DNA of 64,000 bases, taken from assembly GCA_035798135.1 (NCBI GenBank), contig JAPFBR010000001.1, positions 1,054,001 through 1,118,000 of the forward strand, given 5' to 3'. This document shows, piece by piece, positions 34,356 to 42,658 of the stretch (position 1 is its first letter; each line of letters starts with the position of its first letter). The stretch is from Sediminicola sp035798135 (GTDB taxonomy: Bacteria > Bacteroidota > Bacteroidia > Flavobacteriales > Flavobacteriaceae). The position numbers and the translations under genes are program-made. Under the pieces are notes generated by a model. It ran no database searches. It worked only from the letters and a program-made list of their open reading frames with translations, and was not told the origin of the DNA.

Positions 34356-35459
34356 TTATTCTAATAATAGTTCTTCTAGTTCTTTATCTGTACTTTCTAC
34401 AATACTTAATAATTCATTTATTTTTTTCCATTTTAAAAATTTAGAAGTAAACCAAATTCTAAAATTGTATTCATAAGGACCTTCATATGGTTCTCCTTTA
34501 TTTGTAATCCAAATATTCCAATCTATTAAATCAACTTGTTTTAGAGAAAATAGTTTTGGGCTAAAATGGCTATGAATATTGCTTTGAATTTTAGGATTTA
34601 TTCCATCTATAAATTTCATTCTGGAACCTGATTTAATGTTTTTTAGGTATCCTTTCTCCGTTTCATTGAGTTCAGGTATATGTTGTTCAGGAATAGTTTG
34701 ATTTTTACTCTCAATTGCCATATGTAATTGATTAAGAGTTGTTAGTTCGAATAATTTAGATAATACGGTGAGTGATTTCTCATTTATTAGTGATAAGTCA
34801 AAACTAATTTCATTTAACATTTCTATCTCTTTTTTAAGACCTTTAAATGAATTAATATTTTTACAACAATCATAAATAATTTTAAATCTTATTTTGTCTG
34901 ATTCTTTACATTTTAAATAAAATTCACTAACAATATTTTTAAAGTCAGTAATGTCTTTTTTTTGATTTGTTTCTTTCGGTAAATTATAATCCCACCATAA
35001 GAAGTCTATTAGTTTTAAATAGCCAAATTCATTGATTAAAATATTTTCGTTGTGTAAATCACTATGGTATATTTCAAAGTTATGGGCTTTTTCTAGACCA
35101 GAAGCTAACTGCAAAGTCAAGTCTAAAAGGACTTCGTAAATAATAGTTTCTCTATTGTCTAAAAATTGTTTTAGAGTTTGCCCATCTATATAATCCATTA
35201 TATAACAACTTTTGGAAATATTTGATATTTTTCCTGTGGCCAAATAATAGACTGTTGCAATTTCAGGTTCTCCGGATAATAAAGCTAGTTTTTTAAATTC
35301 CGTAACTAGGTAGACATCCTCGGAATCATCATAATAAGAAATAAATTTTGCAATTAATTTTTTCTCTGTACTACTATCTTTGAACTTAAAAGTAGTTTCT
35401 TCTTTAAGACATTCTGAATTGTCTAAATCAATGATTTTCGTTAGTCTTAAATCGTACAT
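34356..35459 (-). CDS. Ser/Thr protein kinase-like protein in an inverted-repeat cassette
   Basis: Protein of 367 residues with a eukaryotic-type kinase domain: IAKF (Lys38), Glu54 in the C-helix, hinge CYIMDYIDGQTLKQFL, catalytic loop YHSDLHNENIL (Asp134, Asn139) and IDFLWW in place of DFG (Asp152). HRD is HSD and DFG is DFL, so activity is likely but variant. The C-terminal 150 residues form an unrecognised domain with WxxWxxxxG-like segments (WNIWITNKGEPYEGPYEY). GTTGGGCATA and TATGCCCAAC flank the gene exactly (34342 and 35477). Kinases of this kind occur in defence systems such as Stk2 and BREX. Confidence 0.85.
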   Translation of the reverse strand: MYDLRLTKIIDLDNSECLKEETTFKFKDSSTEKKLIAKFISYYDDSEDVYLVTEFKKLALLSGEPEIATVYYLATGKISNISKSCYIMDYIDGQTLKQFLDNRETIIYEVLLDLTLQLASGLEKAHNFEIYHSDLHNENILINEFGYLKLIDFLWWDYNLPKETNQKKDITDFKNIVSEFYLKCKESDKIRFKIIYDCCKNINSFKGLKKEIEMLNEISFDLSLINEKSLTVLSKLFELTTLNQLHMAIESKNQTIPEQHIPELNETEKGYLKNIKSGSRMKFIDGINPKIQSNIHSHFSPKLFSLKQVDLIDWNIWITNKGEPYEGPYEYNFRIWFTSKFLKWKKINELLSIVESTDKELEELLLE

Positions 35460-35476
35460 TCAGTTTTTTTTCAAAT

Positions 35477-35514
35477 TATGCCCAACGTTTGGCTAAAGTG
35501 AACAAGTTCACTTT
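35477..35514. repeat. Inverted repeat arm TATGCCCAAC plus AAAGTGAAC hairpin
   Basis: TATGCCCAAC (35477-35486) is the second arm of the kinase-cassette repeat; GCCCAAC fits RYYYAAC. Directly after it AAAGTGAAC-AA-GTTCACTTT (35495-35514) forms a perfect hairpin upstream of the kinase start. Confidence 0.55.
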
Positions 35515-35898
35515 ATTCGACTAATGTAGTATATAAACGCAACTTAAAAGAATTTTCTTACACTATTAAAGTTGATAGTGTATTTTCAGTTTGTTTTCTT
35601 TTGTATTTGGTGAGAATTATCGAAGAACTAAACATTCCTAGGATTTTTGACATGTAAAAATAGGACACAAAACCTCGTTAAATTGGCCTGAAAATTGGAA
35701 AATATTATAAAAATTAAAAATATTCATTATTGAAATAGGTTATAAAGTGATATTAAGTTTTGAAATACAGCATATTATGAATTGAAAAAATGAGTATGTA
35801 ATTGAGTATGTTTATTGCTTTTTTTGACCTAAATTAGCTATATAATAATATCTAAACAATTGAAAATGAGTAATATAGTATTTCGAGTTTTAACCCAG
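35515..35898. other. Non-coding stretch before the tRNA remnant
   Basis: Very AT-rich, with no gene supported. It begins with ATATAAACGC (35531), the second copy of the element at 11798. Confidence 0.5.
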
Positions 35899-35971
35899 CT
35901 AAACTTAGGATCTAGTGCCGCAAGGTGTGAGAGTTCGTCCCGATAACTATCGGGATTCCGCCTCTACTTAG
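35899..35971 (+). pseudogene. 3' fragment of tRNA-Leu(UAG), putative attR
   Basis: CTAAA-CTTAGGA-TCTAG is an anticodon arm with loop CTTAGGA (anticodon TAG). It is followed by a Leu-type long variable arm, TGCCGCAAGGTGT, which matches bacterial tRNA-Leu(UAG), and by GAGAGTTCG of the T arm. There the palindrome TCCCGATA-AC-TATCGGGA (35938-35955) interrupts the gene, and the acceptor end is degenerate. The acceptor and D-arm 5' half is absent. A tRNA cut at the anticodon loop and followed by its terminator is typical of the far att site of an island integrated in a tRNA. Confidence 0.6.
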
Positions 35972-35973
35972 TT

Positions 35974-36006
35974 AAAAAAGCTTCTCTTTTCAGAGGGGCT
36001 TTTTTT
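35974..36006 (+). terminator. Terminator after the tRNA-Leu fragment
   Basis: AAAAAAGCTTCTC, loop TTTTCA, GAGGGGCTTTTTT: a stem with G-U pairs and a T run, of the kind that follows tRNA genes in flavobacteria. Confidence 0.75.
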
Positions 36007-36273
36007 ATGCAGGTACAATATGTTGCTGTTTTCGATGGGGTCATATATAATGCTATAGTTTGATATGTTTTAAATCTAGTTCTTTGATCATGTCTTCAAT
36101 GCGATTTCACGAAAATTATGGAGTACCATAAAAAAAGAGAATCAGAAAAAAGCAACATATTTGATACCAAACAAGCTGTACATTTTGCAAGCTTTTATCA
36201 AGAACATCATATTCAAAAGGCCAAAGTCGTAAATTATCGGAGGTTTTTGCCAAGAACTTTTTTGCACGTTTCC
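36007..36273. other. Gap between tRNA fragment and antiporter gene
   Basis: No gene supported. A 64-residue frame from 36118 (MEYHKKRESEKSNIF) has no recognised similarity. Confidence 0.4.
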
Positions 36274-37533
36274 TTAAGCAGCGGTCTTGGTTTTATACAG
36301 TTTCTTCACTAGCGTTTCTACCGTAAGTCCTTGGCCCAATATGGAAAAGACCACTACTACATAGGTAATAAATAGGAATAGTTCCCTGTGCATGGTATCC
36401 GTTAGGCTCAAGGCCAGTGCGATAGAGATACCGCCCCGCAGTCCGCCCCAAGTCATTACCAAATTGGTATTGGGTACAAAATCCAGTTTCTTCTTAAAAA
36501 ATGTTATAGGCAGCAATAGGGACAGAAATCTGCTTATCAAAATAATGGGAACGGCCAAGACACCGGCCAACAAGTAACTGCCATCGTAGGCCAATACCAA
36601 CATTTCCATACCGATCAATACGAAAAGGACGGTATTCAAAAGAATATCGAGTAACTCCCAAAATTTATCCACATATTGTTCGGTCTCATCGGACATGGCG
36701 TCCTCCCGAACACGGTCGGTACCAATCAAGAGTCCCGATGTTACCATTGCCAAAGGTGCTGAAAAATGGAATTTTTGTGCTATGACAGTACCGATCATGA
36801 CCACAGCCAAGGTAATGATCACTTCAATTTGGTAGTCGTCTATTTTTTTCATGAATCGGTACGCCAACCATCCCAGAAAAAGCCCTAAAAGAATCCCTCC
36901 AAAAACTTCTTTGGCCAACAAAGTAACTACATGCGAAAATTCGATCGATTCTCCGCTTAATGCGGCCATTTGAAACAGGGTAAGGAATAAAATAACACCT
37001 ACGCCATCATTGAACAACGATTCTCCAACAATTTTCGTCTCCAGTATTTTGGGCACGCCCGCATTTTTTAGGATTCCCAAAACGGCGATAGGATCGGTAG
37101 GTGAAATCAAGGCCCCGAATACAAGGCAATAGATATAGGCAACCTCTATTTGAATCAATCCGAGCAATAAATACATAAAAGTCCCTACCAAAAAAGTGGA
37201 AACCACCACACCTAAAGTGGAAAACACAAAAATTGGCCACCGTTGTACCTTGAGCTGTTCAAAATTGGTATGTAGTGCCCCTGCAAAAAGCAGAAAACCC
37301 AACATGACATCCAACAATAATGTCTTAAAATCGATTTGGGTAATGATATACTTTTCAGCATTTAGGAGGGTATTGTCAAAGTAGCTGATTGCAAAAATGG
37401 CCAAGGTAAATAAAATGGTAATCAGCATTAAACCGATACTATTGGGCAGCTTTAGGAACCTAACATTTAAATATCCAAACACCGCGGAAAGTAGCACCAA
37501 AATGGAGGCGATAAGAAAGTAGTCCATAATCAT
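36274..37533 (-). CDS. Monovalent cation:proton antiporter (CPA1 type)
   Basis: Inner-membrane exchanger of 419 residues with about 12 membrane helices. CPA1/NhaP features are visible: GALISPTDPIAVLGILKNAG (the ion-binding region), ETKIVGESLFNDGVGVILF (the essential ND pair) and MTWGGLRGGISIALALSL in a late helix. It exchanges Na+ or K+ for H+ and serves pH and salt balance. Codon use is richer in GC than in the island genes, which fits a chromosomal gene. The start may be the third residue (MDYFLIAS). Confidence 0.94.
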   Translation of the reverse strand: MIMDYFLIASILVLLSAVFGYLNVRFLKLPNSIGLMLITILFTLAIFAISYFDNTLLNAEKYIITQIDFKTLLLDVMLGFLLFAGALHTNFEQLKVQRWPIFVFSTLGVVVSTFLVGTFMYLLLGLIQIEVAYIYCLVFGALISPTDPIAVLGILKNAGVPKILETKIVGESLFNDGVGVILFLTLFQMAALSGESIEFSHVVTLLAKEVFGGILLGLFLGWLAYRFMKKIDDYQIEVIITLAVVMIGTVIAQKFHFSAPLAMVTSGLLIGTDRVREDAMSDETEQYVDKFWELLDILLNTVLFVLIGMEMLVLAYDGSYLLAGVLAVPIILISRFLSLLLPITFFKKKLDFVPNTNLVMTWGGLRGGISIALALSLTDTMHRELFLFITYVVVVFSILGQGLTVETLVKKLYKTKTAA

Positions 37534-37791
37534 TTAGTTTAAAAAACTACAATTTAATAATAATCTGATGACATCCCTTTTAAGGTATTTAAAAACGTAC
37601 GTTTCAACAAAATTTAGACTAAAATATTAATCGGAAAGGATTATCCCAAGACATCTCCTTTAAATTGGTATCAAGAAAAATTGAGGTATATGACGCTGTG
37701 CAATTAAAAAGTAGTTGAAATAGAAGGCTATTTTTTTAGACCTTACTCCTGACCTTCGCTAAAGAGTTGATTTTCTTCTTTTCAATCCCAC
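37534..37791. other. Gap between antiporter gene and REP element
   Basis: Nothing beyond AT-rich sequence seen here. Confidence 0.4.
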
Positions 37792-38004
37792 CGTCATTGC
37801 GAGGCCCTTTGGCCGAGGCAATCTGTTCCTTTTCAGTTCCTTTCTTAAGATTGCCGCGCTCCATTTCATTCCGCTCGCAATGACCCTTTGGTTCCGTCAT
37901 TGCGAATCGCTACCGTCATTGCGAATGCAGTGAAGCAATCTTTTCCATTCGGGTTTTATTGATGAGATTGCCGCGCTCCACTGCGTTCCGCTCGAAATGA
38001 CCCT
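37792..38004. repeat. REP-type repeat, CGTCATTGCGA family
   Basis: Two long imperfect inverted units: CCGTCATTGCGAGG...GCAATCT...AGATTGCCGCGCTCC...CCGCTCGCAATGACC (37792-37884) and a second such unit (37894-38004), with an extra CCGTCATTGCGA at 37912. CGTCATTGCGA...TCGCAATGAC repeats are widespread in Bacteroidota genomes. The element begins 6 bases after the stop of the truncated AI-2E gene and may have replaced its 3' part. Confidence 0.85.
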
Positions 38005-38009
38005 TTGCA

Positions 38010-38351
38010 CTAGCCATCATTTAGATCCTTCCACTCTGGATTCTCACGTTCTATTAATTTTATTTTGTCCGCCAAGTTGCCTATTTCCCCTCCCAGCATA
38101 AAGATGATGGCAATCAAAGGAAGGAATATGGCAATGAACGATAGGAAAATTAGTGACAGGGCGGCCAATGTCCGGTTCCAGCCCCGTTCAACAAGTTTTG
38201 CCATGCAGTTCCCCATAAGTACGTAAAGGATCAAGGCCCCTAGCATACCGGATAGATAGGGTATCATCTGCCAAAGGACCAGTCCGCAAATGGCCAGTAT
38301 GGCCGACAGCATAAAAGTTTGTTTGAGCAGGCCCGGTAAGATATACCTCAT
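38010..38351 (-). pseudogene. Truncated AI-2E family transporter
   Basis: Frame of 113 residues that matches only the N-terminal third of AI-2E/PerM-type transporters (usually about 350 residues): LLKQTFMLSAILAICGLVLW, SGMLGALILYVLMGN and ALSLIFLSFIAIFLPLIAII, three to four membrane helices, then a hydrophilic end (ERENPEWKDLNDG) and a stop. The remainder is missing, and a REP element lies immediately downstream. It is probably inactive. It is the last of a string of minus-strand membrane genes in decay. Confidence 0.75.
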
Positions 38352-38399
38352 TGTGTGCGTTTTCGTAGCTGTCCGTTATTAGTCGAGGCTTTTCTCGTC

Positions 38400-38945
38400 C
38401 TAATCTACCTCCTGTTTCCCGTCCCCCGCATCATAATCCGCGAGCCGATGGTCCATTATGCCCAAACCAACGATCTTGATAATGTTCACTACGGTATTAT
38501 AGAGCATCAGTACCACGACTATCAGCGATGCGCTCAGGATGCTGGAAATCCCCAATGAAATGTAATAGATTATGCTGAGCCAGTTCGCTGGTACGGATTC
38601 CGATTCGGTTATGGGAAGGTTTAGCAGCAAAAATGACATGACCGAGGTAATGAACACCGCGGTGTCCAGTTTGGCAATTTGTAGAACATTGTGATAATGT
38701 TCCTTTTTCAGTTTGGATTTGGAACTCGAGCTAAGGCCCAAAAGCGTCAAAAGCAATGCAAGGATTGTAGCGGAGGCAAGGGCCACCGTATTGCAAAGGG
38801 TATTGAGCCCGTCCAGTGAATTTTTAATGAGGACCTTCGCCTCTTAGCCCGAAAGCCTACCCAGTAGGAAGGTCCCGGCCAAAATAGCCACAAGGCATAT
38901 CGCGCCTCCTAAAAACGCTCTTTTAGTATAATCGCTAACTTTCAT
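38400..38945 (-). pseudogene. Membrane protein gene with in-frame stop
   Basis: The frame starts at ATG 38945 (MKVSDYTKRAFLGGAICLVA), runs 33 residues, meets TAA at 38844-38846, and continues in the same frame without shift: EAKVLIKNSLDGLNTLC, then a protein with about four more membrane helices ending DYDAGDGKQEVD. Without the stop it would encode about 180 residues. Good coding quality on both sides suggests a recent nonsense change. A downstream ATG could still make the last 128 residues. The family is not recognised; it sits next to the truncated AI-2E gene. Confidence 0.75.
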
Positions 38946-39064
38946 TTTATGATTTTGCCGTTCGGTAAGAAACTTTGAACGCTTCCGTGTACGGATATGA
39001 AAATTAAAATGGAGATTCCTTCCGTACGAAGAAAATCTCCACTTTATTGCTTGCTTTTGCCAAC

Positions 39065-39220
39065 TTACACGCTTCGGCCGGTAATCAGTTTGTATACGAT
39101 CAATATGACCGCGATAACTAAGATTACATGAATAATGCCCCCAACATCAGGGAAGGCCATGAAGCCGACCAACCATCCGATAACAAGGATAACTACGATA
39201 ATCCATAAAATGTCTTTCAT
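39065..39220 (-). CDS. 51-residue membrane protein (lmo0937-like)
   Basis: Small membrane protein of 51 residues read directly from the sequence. It has two hydrophobic helices, MKDILWIIVVILVIGWLVG and IIHVILVIAVILIVYKLI, with a short FMAFPDVGG turn between. Composition and length match the lmo0937/DUF5670 family of small membrane proteins, which often appear in stress-related clusters. It is intact, unlike its neighbours, and stands alone. Confidence 0.8.
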   Translation of the reverse strand: MKDILWIIVVILVIGWLVGFMAFPDVGGIIHVILVIAVILIVYKLITGRSV

Positions 39221-39688
39221 AATTTTGATTATTTAAGTGTTTTACAATATAGAATTAATAAGTAGATCTGCGTCCTTTTATTCGATGAAATGTGGTTCGG
39301 AATGCTGATAATTAGGTAGTTAAAGATAAAAACCATGGCGCTTCAGCATTTTCCGATAATGATCGTACGGGATAGCTAAATAATTTCATCATCCTTTCGA
39401 TGGGGCGAGTAGAAGAAGGATAATCTCTATGTTGCCAAGATTTATTCAATCCACGATACAAACTTTTGGGCGGTTCTCCCTTCCCTGACCAAAAAGAATT
39501 CGGGGCCTTCATTTGGTCTTATAAAAACGCTAGGTTTATTCATATTTTTCGGCTATTATACGAACTTTCATTAATCAACTATAGTTGCTCTTTTATAGGG
39601 TGTCAACTATAGTTGTAATCTTATTTTATGAAACCCTTCAGAATTTAATGTAGAATTTGCATTTTGCACAACAATCAATCAATAAAAA
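39221..39688. promoter_or_regulatory. Two CAACTATAGTTG palindromes before the BLUF remnant
   Basis: The perfect 12-base palindrome CAACTATAGTTG occurs at 39576-39587 and 39604-39615, 28 bases centre to centre, about 75-110 bases before the BLUF remnant. This suggests a dimeric regulator of the light-response gene that once stood here. The rest of the gap (39221-39570) holds no supported gene; a 33-residue minus frame from 39540 may be a decayed fragment. Confidence 0.55.
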
Positions 39689-39832
39689 ATGTATACGCTG
39701 ACCTATGGTTCTCAAGCCGTCAAAGATTTGAACGGCTCTCAGATGGATGAAATCCTTAAAACGGCACGTAGCTTCAATTCCGAGAACGGAATAACAGGTT
39801 GCCTAATTTACTATATGGGTGCAACCTTATAA
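39689..39832 (+). pseudogene. Truncated BLUF-domain photosensor
   Basis: Frame of 47 residues: MYTLTYGSQAVKDLNGSQM, then EILKTARSFNSENGITGCLIYYMG. This is the first half of a BLUF flavin-binding domain (Y8-region, S-x-A, N-x-x-x-G-I-T-G-x-L-x-Y). The normal protein is about 140 residues; here it stops at GATL just before the flavin-loop Gln/Trp part, and the next gene begins 52 bases later. A deletion has joined it to the DUF1206 gene. The upstream palindromes are probably its old control region. Confidence 0.8.
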
Positions 39833-39884
39833 AATAATTTTAGATGAATAATTATAAGTTGACCTTTAAAAAAAATCAGAACCT

Positions 39885-40658
39885 TTGAAAAAAACATTGA
39901 AAACCACAGCTATTATAGGTTTCATTTCAAAGGGCAGTATTTATCTGGTGATTGGACTGCTCACCCTTTTGGCAGCCTTGAACATGGGTGGTGAAAGCTC
40001 GGGCACCAATCAAGCCCTGAAGTTTCTAAAAAAACAACCTTTCGGCCAAGTGCTGCTGTTGGTTTTGGGCACAGGTTTGATGTGTTATTCATTTTGGATG
40101 TTTGTACGATGTTTCAAAGACCCCGAAAATATTGGCAATGATAAAAAGGGCAAAATGATGCGTTTCGGGATTTTTATTACTGGGCTGGTCTATACCTTTT
40201 TAGCATTCCTCTGCTTTTACCACTTGTTTACTTATACTCCGGAAGGAAGTTCGGGTTCTCGTTATATCAATCTATTGGGACCATCCCTAATATCGATTCT
40301 TTTCATTGGTATTGGCGTCATTTTGGTGATTCAAGCCATTATCCTAGTAGTAGGCGTCATTAAAGGCGGACTGTTGGATCAATTTAACCTTGAAGGTCGC
40401 AAGGGAGCATATATTATTCGCCTTGTGGGCAAATTCGGCTTTTTTTCGCGGGCTTTTATTGTGGGTATCATCGCCTATTTCTTTTTACGGGCCGGATTGT
40501 ATTCTGGAAGCCATGAAATAAAGGGCATTCAAGATGCTTTTTCGTTCTTGGACCAATCGGACTTCGGTACGGTTTTGATGGTTTTTACTTCGGTGGGGTA
40601 TATTTCGTATGGCTTGTTTTTTATCTTTCTTTCCAGATATAGAACTTTCGAAGACTGA
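39885..40658 (+). CDS. DUF1206 membrane protein
   Basis: Inner-membrane protein of 257 residues with six helices, formed from three repeats of the DUF1206 two-helix unit: GFISKGSIYLVIGLLTLL, MRFGIFITGLVYTFLAFLC and VGKFGFFSRAFIVGIIAYFF. Each repeat has a G-x-x-[SA]-[KR]-G/A-x-[IV] pattern at the helix start. Function unknown. It starts with TTG (39885), supported by the family start KKTLKTTAIIGF and by the lack of any other start before the first helix. A strong terminator follows. Confidence 0.85.
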   Translation: MKKTLKTTAIIGFISKGSIYLVIGLLTLLAALNMGGESSGTNQALKFLKKQPFGQVLLLVLGTGLMCYSFWMFVRCFKDPENIGNDKKGKMMRFGIFITGLVYTFLAFLCFYHLFTYTPEGSSGSRYINLLGPSLISILFIGIGVILVIQAIILVVGVIKGGLLDQFNLEGRKGAYIIRLVGKFGFFSRAFIVGIIAYFFLRAGLYSGSHEIKGIQDAFSFLDQSDFGTVLMVFTSVGYISYGLFFIFLSRYRTFED

Positions 40659-40691
40659 TAAAGGCTGTTGCTCTCCGCCTGAACTTTATAG

Positions 40692-40722
40692 GAAAGCCGA
40701 CTCTTAGGAATCGGCTTTTTAT
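40692..40722 (+). terminator. Rho-independent terminator
   Basis: AAAGCCGA, loop CTCTTAGGAA, TCGGCTTTTT, 34 bases after the DUF1206 stop. Confidence 0.85.
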
Positions 40723-41104
40723 TGTGGGGTAACACATGGGTAACACATTTCGTGATTTATTGAGAAAGGTTTTAATGCAATCCTTCCTTTTGATGTAACG
40801 TCTTTAAAATCATTTTAGACAATTGTATTCAGTGCAGTTGCTCCATAAGTAGCAACAAGTCTACCAAGTGCTGTTAAAATTCCAACAGTAAGGTCGGTTG
40901 TAAAATTACAATCGTCCTGCCGAAAGTTGGATCATACCTTTTTCAGCCAGAATGAAAAATGAGGCCAGCCAAGTTTTTTCAATAAAACTAGAAACACAAT
41001 AGCAAATTGTTAGATACGATACAACGAGGTTAAACTTTCTTTCTCATAATTAGAGCCCCATATAATGCGGGGCTCTCATCAATTATAAACACTAAACCCA
41101 ATAA
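40723..41104. other. Gap before the CHRD gene
   Basis: No complete gene. On the minus strand a startless fragment, TVGILTALGRLVATYGATA, ends at 40815; it may be a gene remnant. GGGTAACACA is repeated at 40728 and 40739. Confidence 0.4.
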
Positions 41105-42658
41105 TTAATTTGTAATGGTAATGGTACCGGTCATTGGACTATGAAACTCACAATTATAATAAAGCGTGTTTGGTGCATCTGTTGGAACCACAAATGTTAC
41201 TGATCCTGAATCCACTCCATTATTGGTAACACCATCATTATATTGGTCTGAAGTACCGATGCCTTGGACAGACTTGATTAAAAATGGATGTCCAGGAGCA
41301 GTAACATTAAAAATATATGTACCACCTCTTTTAAAAGTTAAATTTGGATTCTCAGTATTAGAAAAACCTTCTTCGTTGAACACATAAGCAACTTCACCAT
41401 TATTTGTTATGGTAAAGGTTTTAGATTCGGTTCCTCCAGTATTTGAACCTATATTTCCTTGTGCCACAAGTGTACCTAAATCCACGGCACTTAAATGCAC
41501 ATTAATATATGCATCTATAGCAAGTAGTTCTGCATACGTAATTGCAGTACCATTATTAAGAGCTGCAACTTGTGTAACACTAATTCCAGTATCGCCATTT
41601 ACCTCAGTTAGATCAATAATTATACCTCCGCCTGTGGCGGCATCATTTTCATGAATATGAGCTGGGTGAGCCCCACCTGCAGAGGTGCCTGACAATTGAA
41701 TGGATACTAATGTTGTAAGGTTTTTACGCTCTGCAAAAAACACTGTTCCGGATACACCAGCAACATCTTTTTCTGCTAAATCATAACTTATGGTTTGCCC
41801 GGTAAGTTCATTTTGCCCGATATCTCCTTGGGCAACAAGCGTAGATAGTTCTGTTGCACTTAGGTGGATGTTTATGTACCCATTAAAATCGAGAACATCA
41901 TCATATCCAAAGGGGGTTCCATCATCCAAGACCGTAACATTGGTCTTACTATTGCCCGTATCCCCATTAACAGCATTGAACGAAAAGGCTATTCCTCCAC
42001 CTACTACGGCAGTATTGTTATGAATGTGTCCAGGATACTCGCCACCAGCCGTGGTGTTTTCTAGGTTTATCACGGCAAGGGCTTCACCGTTCTTTCTTTC
42101 ATAGAACCAAGCTGAACCATTAATGCCCGAAATATCTTTTTCTCCTAAGAAATATTCTTTTGAGGTACCTGTAAGTTCATTCTGCCCGATATCTCCTTGG
42201 GCAACAATAGTTGAAAGTTCATTAGCGCTTAAATGTACATTGATATAACCGTCAAAATTCAATAGCTCGCCATACGTGATAGACGTGCCATCATCCAATG
42301 TACTAAAATTTATGGCACTTTCTCCAGTACCACCATCAACAGTACCCAGAGTTCTCGCTATGCCTCCTCCTTCGGCCGCGGTATTGACATGAATATGTGC
42401 GGGATGCTGACCACCGGAAGTGGTATTTTGCAATTTAAGCTCAACAGTTACCGTAGCATCGCTTAGCTCTATAAATTTAGCAGTACCAGAAATGTCAGGG
42501 TTGGTTACTGAGACAAGGTTATACGTTTTCGAGTTTACCTCTGTAGGCGATTCATCAACCGGTGGGTCTGGTTGGTTACCATCATCACTAGAACAACTGA
42601 TAAAAATCAGTGGCGAAATAAGTAACGTAATAAGTAGTTTTCCAATTAAATGTTTCAT
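41105..42658 (-). CDS. Triple-CHRD lipoprotein with C-terminal cupredoxin
   Basis: Exported lipoprotein of 517 residues (lipobox FISC, Cys22). Three CHRD domains follow, each with a G-x-H-P-[AG]-H-I-H motif (GQHPAHIH, GEYPGHIH, GAHPAHIH) and a YINVHLSxxELSTIVAQGDIG end. The last 100 residues are a cupredoxin-like domain: GHPFLI supplies a His, and YYNCEFHSPMTG supplies Cys-His-Met, together a type 1 copper site. It should be a surface copper or electron-transfer protein. It is divergent from nothing nearby and precedes a LytTR regulator on the same strand. Confidence 0.87.
   Translation of the reverse strand: MKHLIGKLLITLLISPLIFISCSSDDGNQPDPPVDESPTEVNSKTYNLVSVTNPDISGTAKFIELSDATVTVELKLQNTTSGGQHPAHIHVNTAAEGGGIARTLGTVDGGTGESAINFSTLDDGTSITYGELLNFDGYINVHLSANELSTIVAQGDIGQNELTGTSKEYFLGEKDISGINGSAWFYERKNGEALAVINLENTTAGGEYPGHIHNNTAVVGGGIAFSFNAVNGDTGNSKTNVTVLDDGTPFGYDDVLDFNGYINIHLSATELSTLVAQGDIGQNELTGQTISYDLAEKDVAGVSGTVFFAERKNLTTLVSIQLSGTSAGGAHPAHIHENDAATGGGIIIDLTEVNGDTGISVTQVAALNNGTAITYAELLAIDAYINVHLSAVDLGTLVAQGNIGSNTGGTESKTFTITNNGEVAYVFNEEGFSNTENPNLTFKRGGTYIFNVTAPGHPFLIKSVQGIGTSDQYNDGVTNNGVDSGSVTFVVPTDAPNTLYYNCEFHSPMTGTITITN

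Noticed and set aside
34342..35486. Calling the kinase unit a true integron cassette
   Set aside because: The boxes fit, but no 60-150 base attC hairpin lies directly after the gene and no IntI-type integrase is seen in the window.
36118..36312. 64-residue frame after the tRNA fragment
   Set aside because: No similarity recognised; it overlaps the end of the antiporter gene on the other strand.
39312..39512. 66-residue minus-strand frame
   Set aside because: Composition is not convincing; it may be part of a decayed gene, but nothing supports an intact one.
40815..40930. Minus-strand fragment ending GRLVATYGATALNTIV
   Set aside because: It has no start codon and is preceded by a stop; perhaps a remnant, too short to name.
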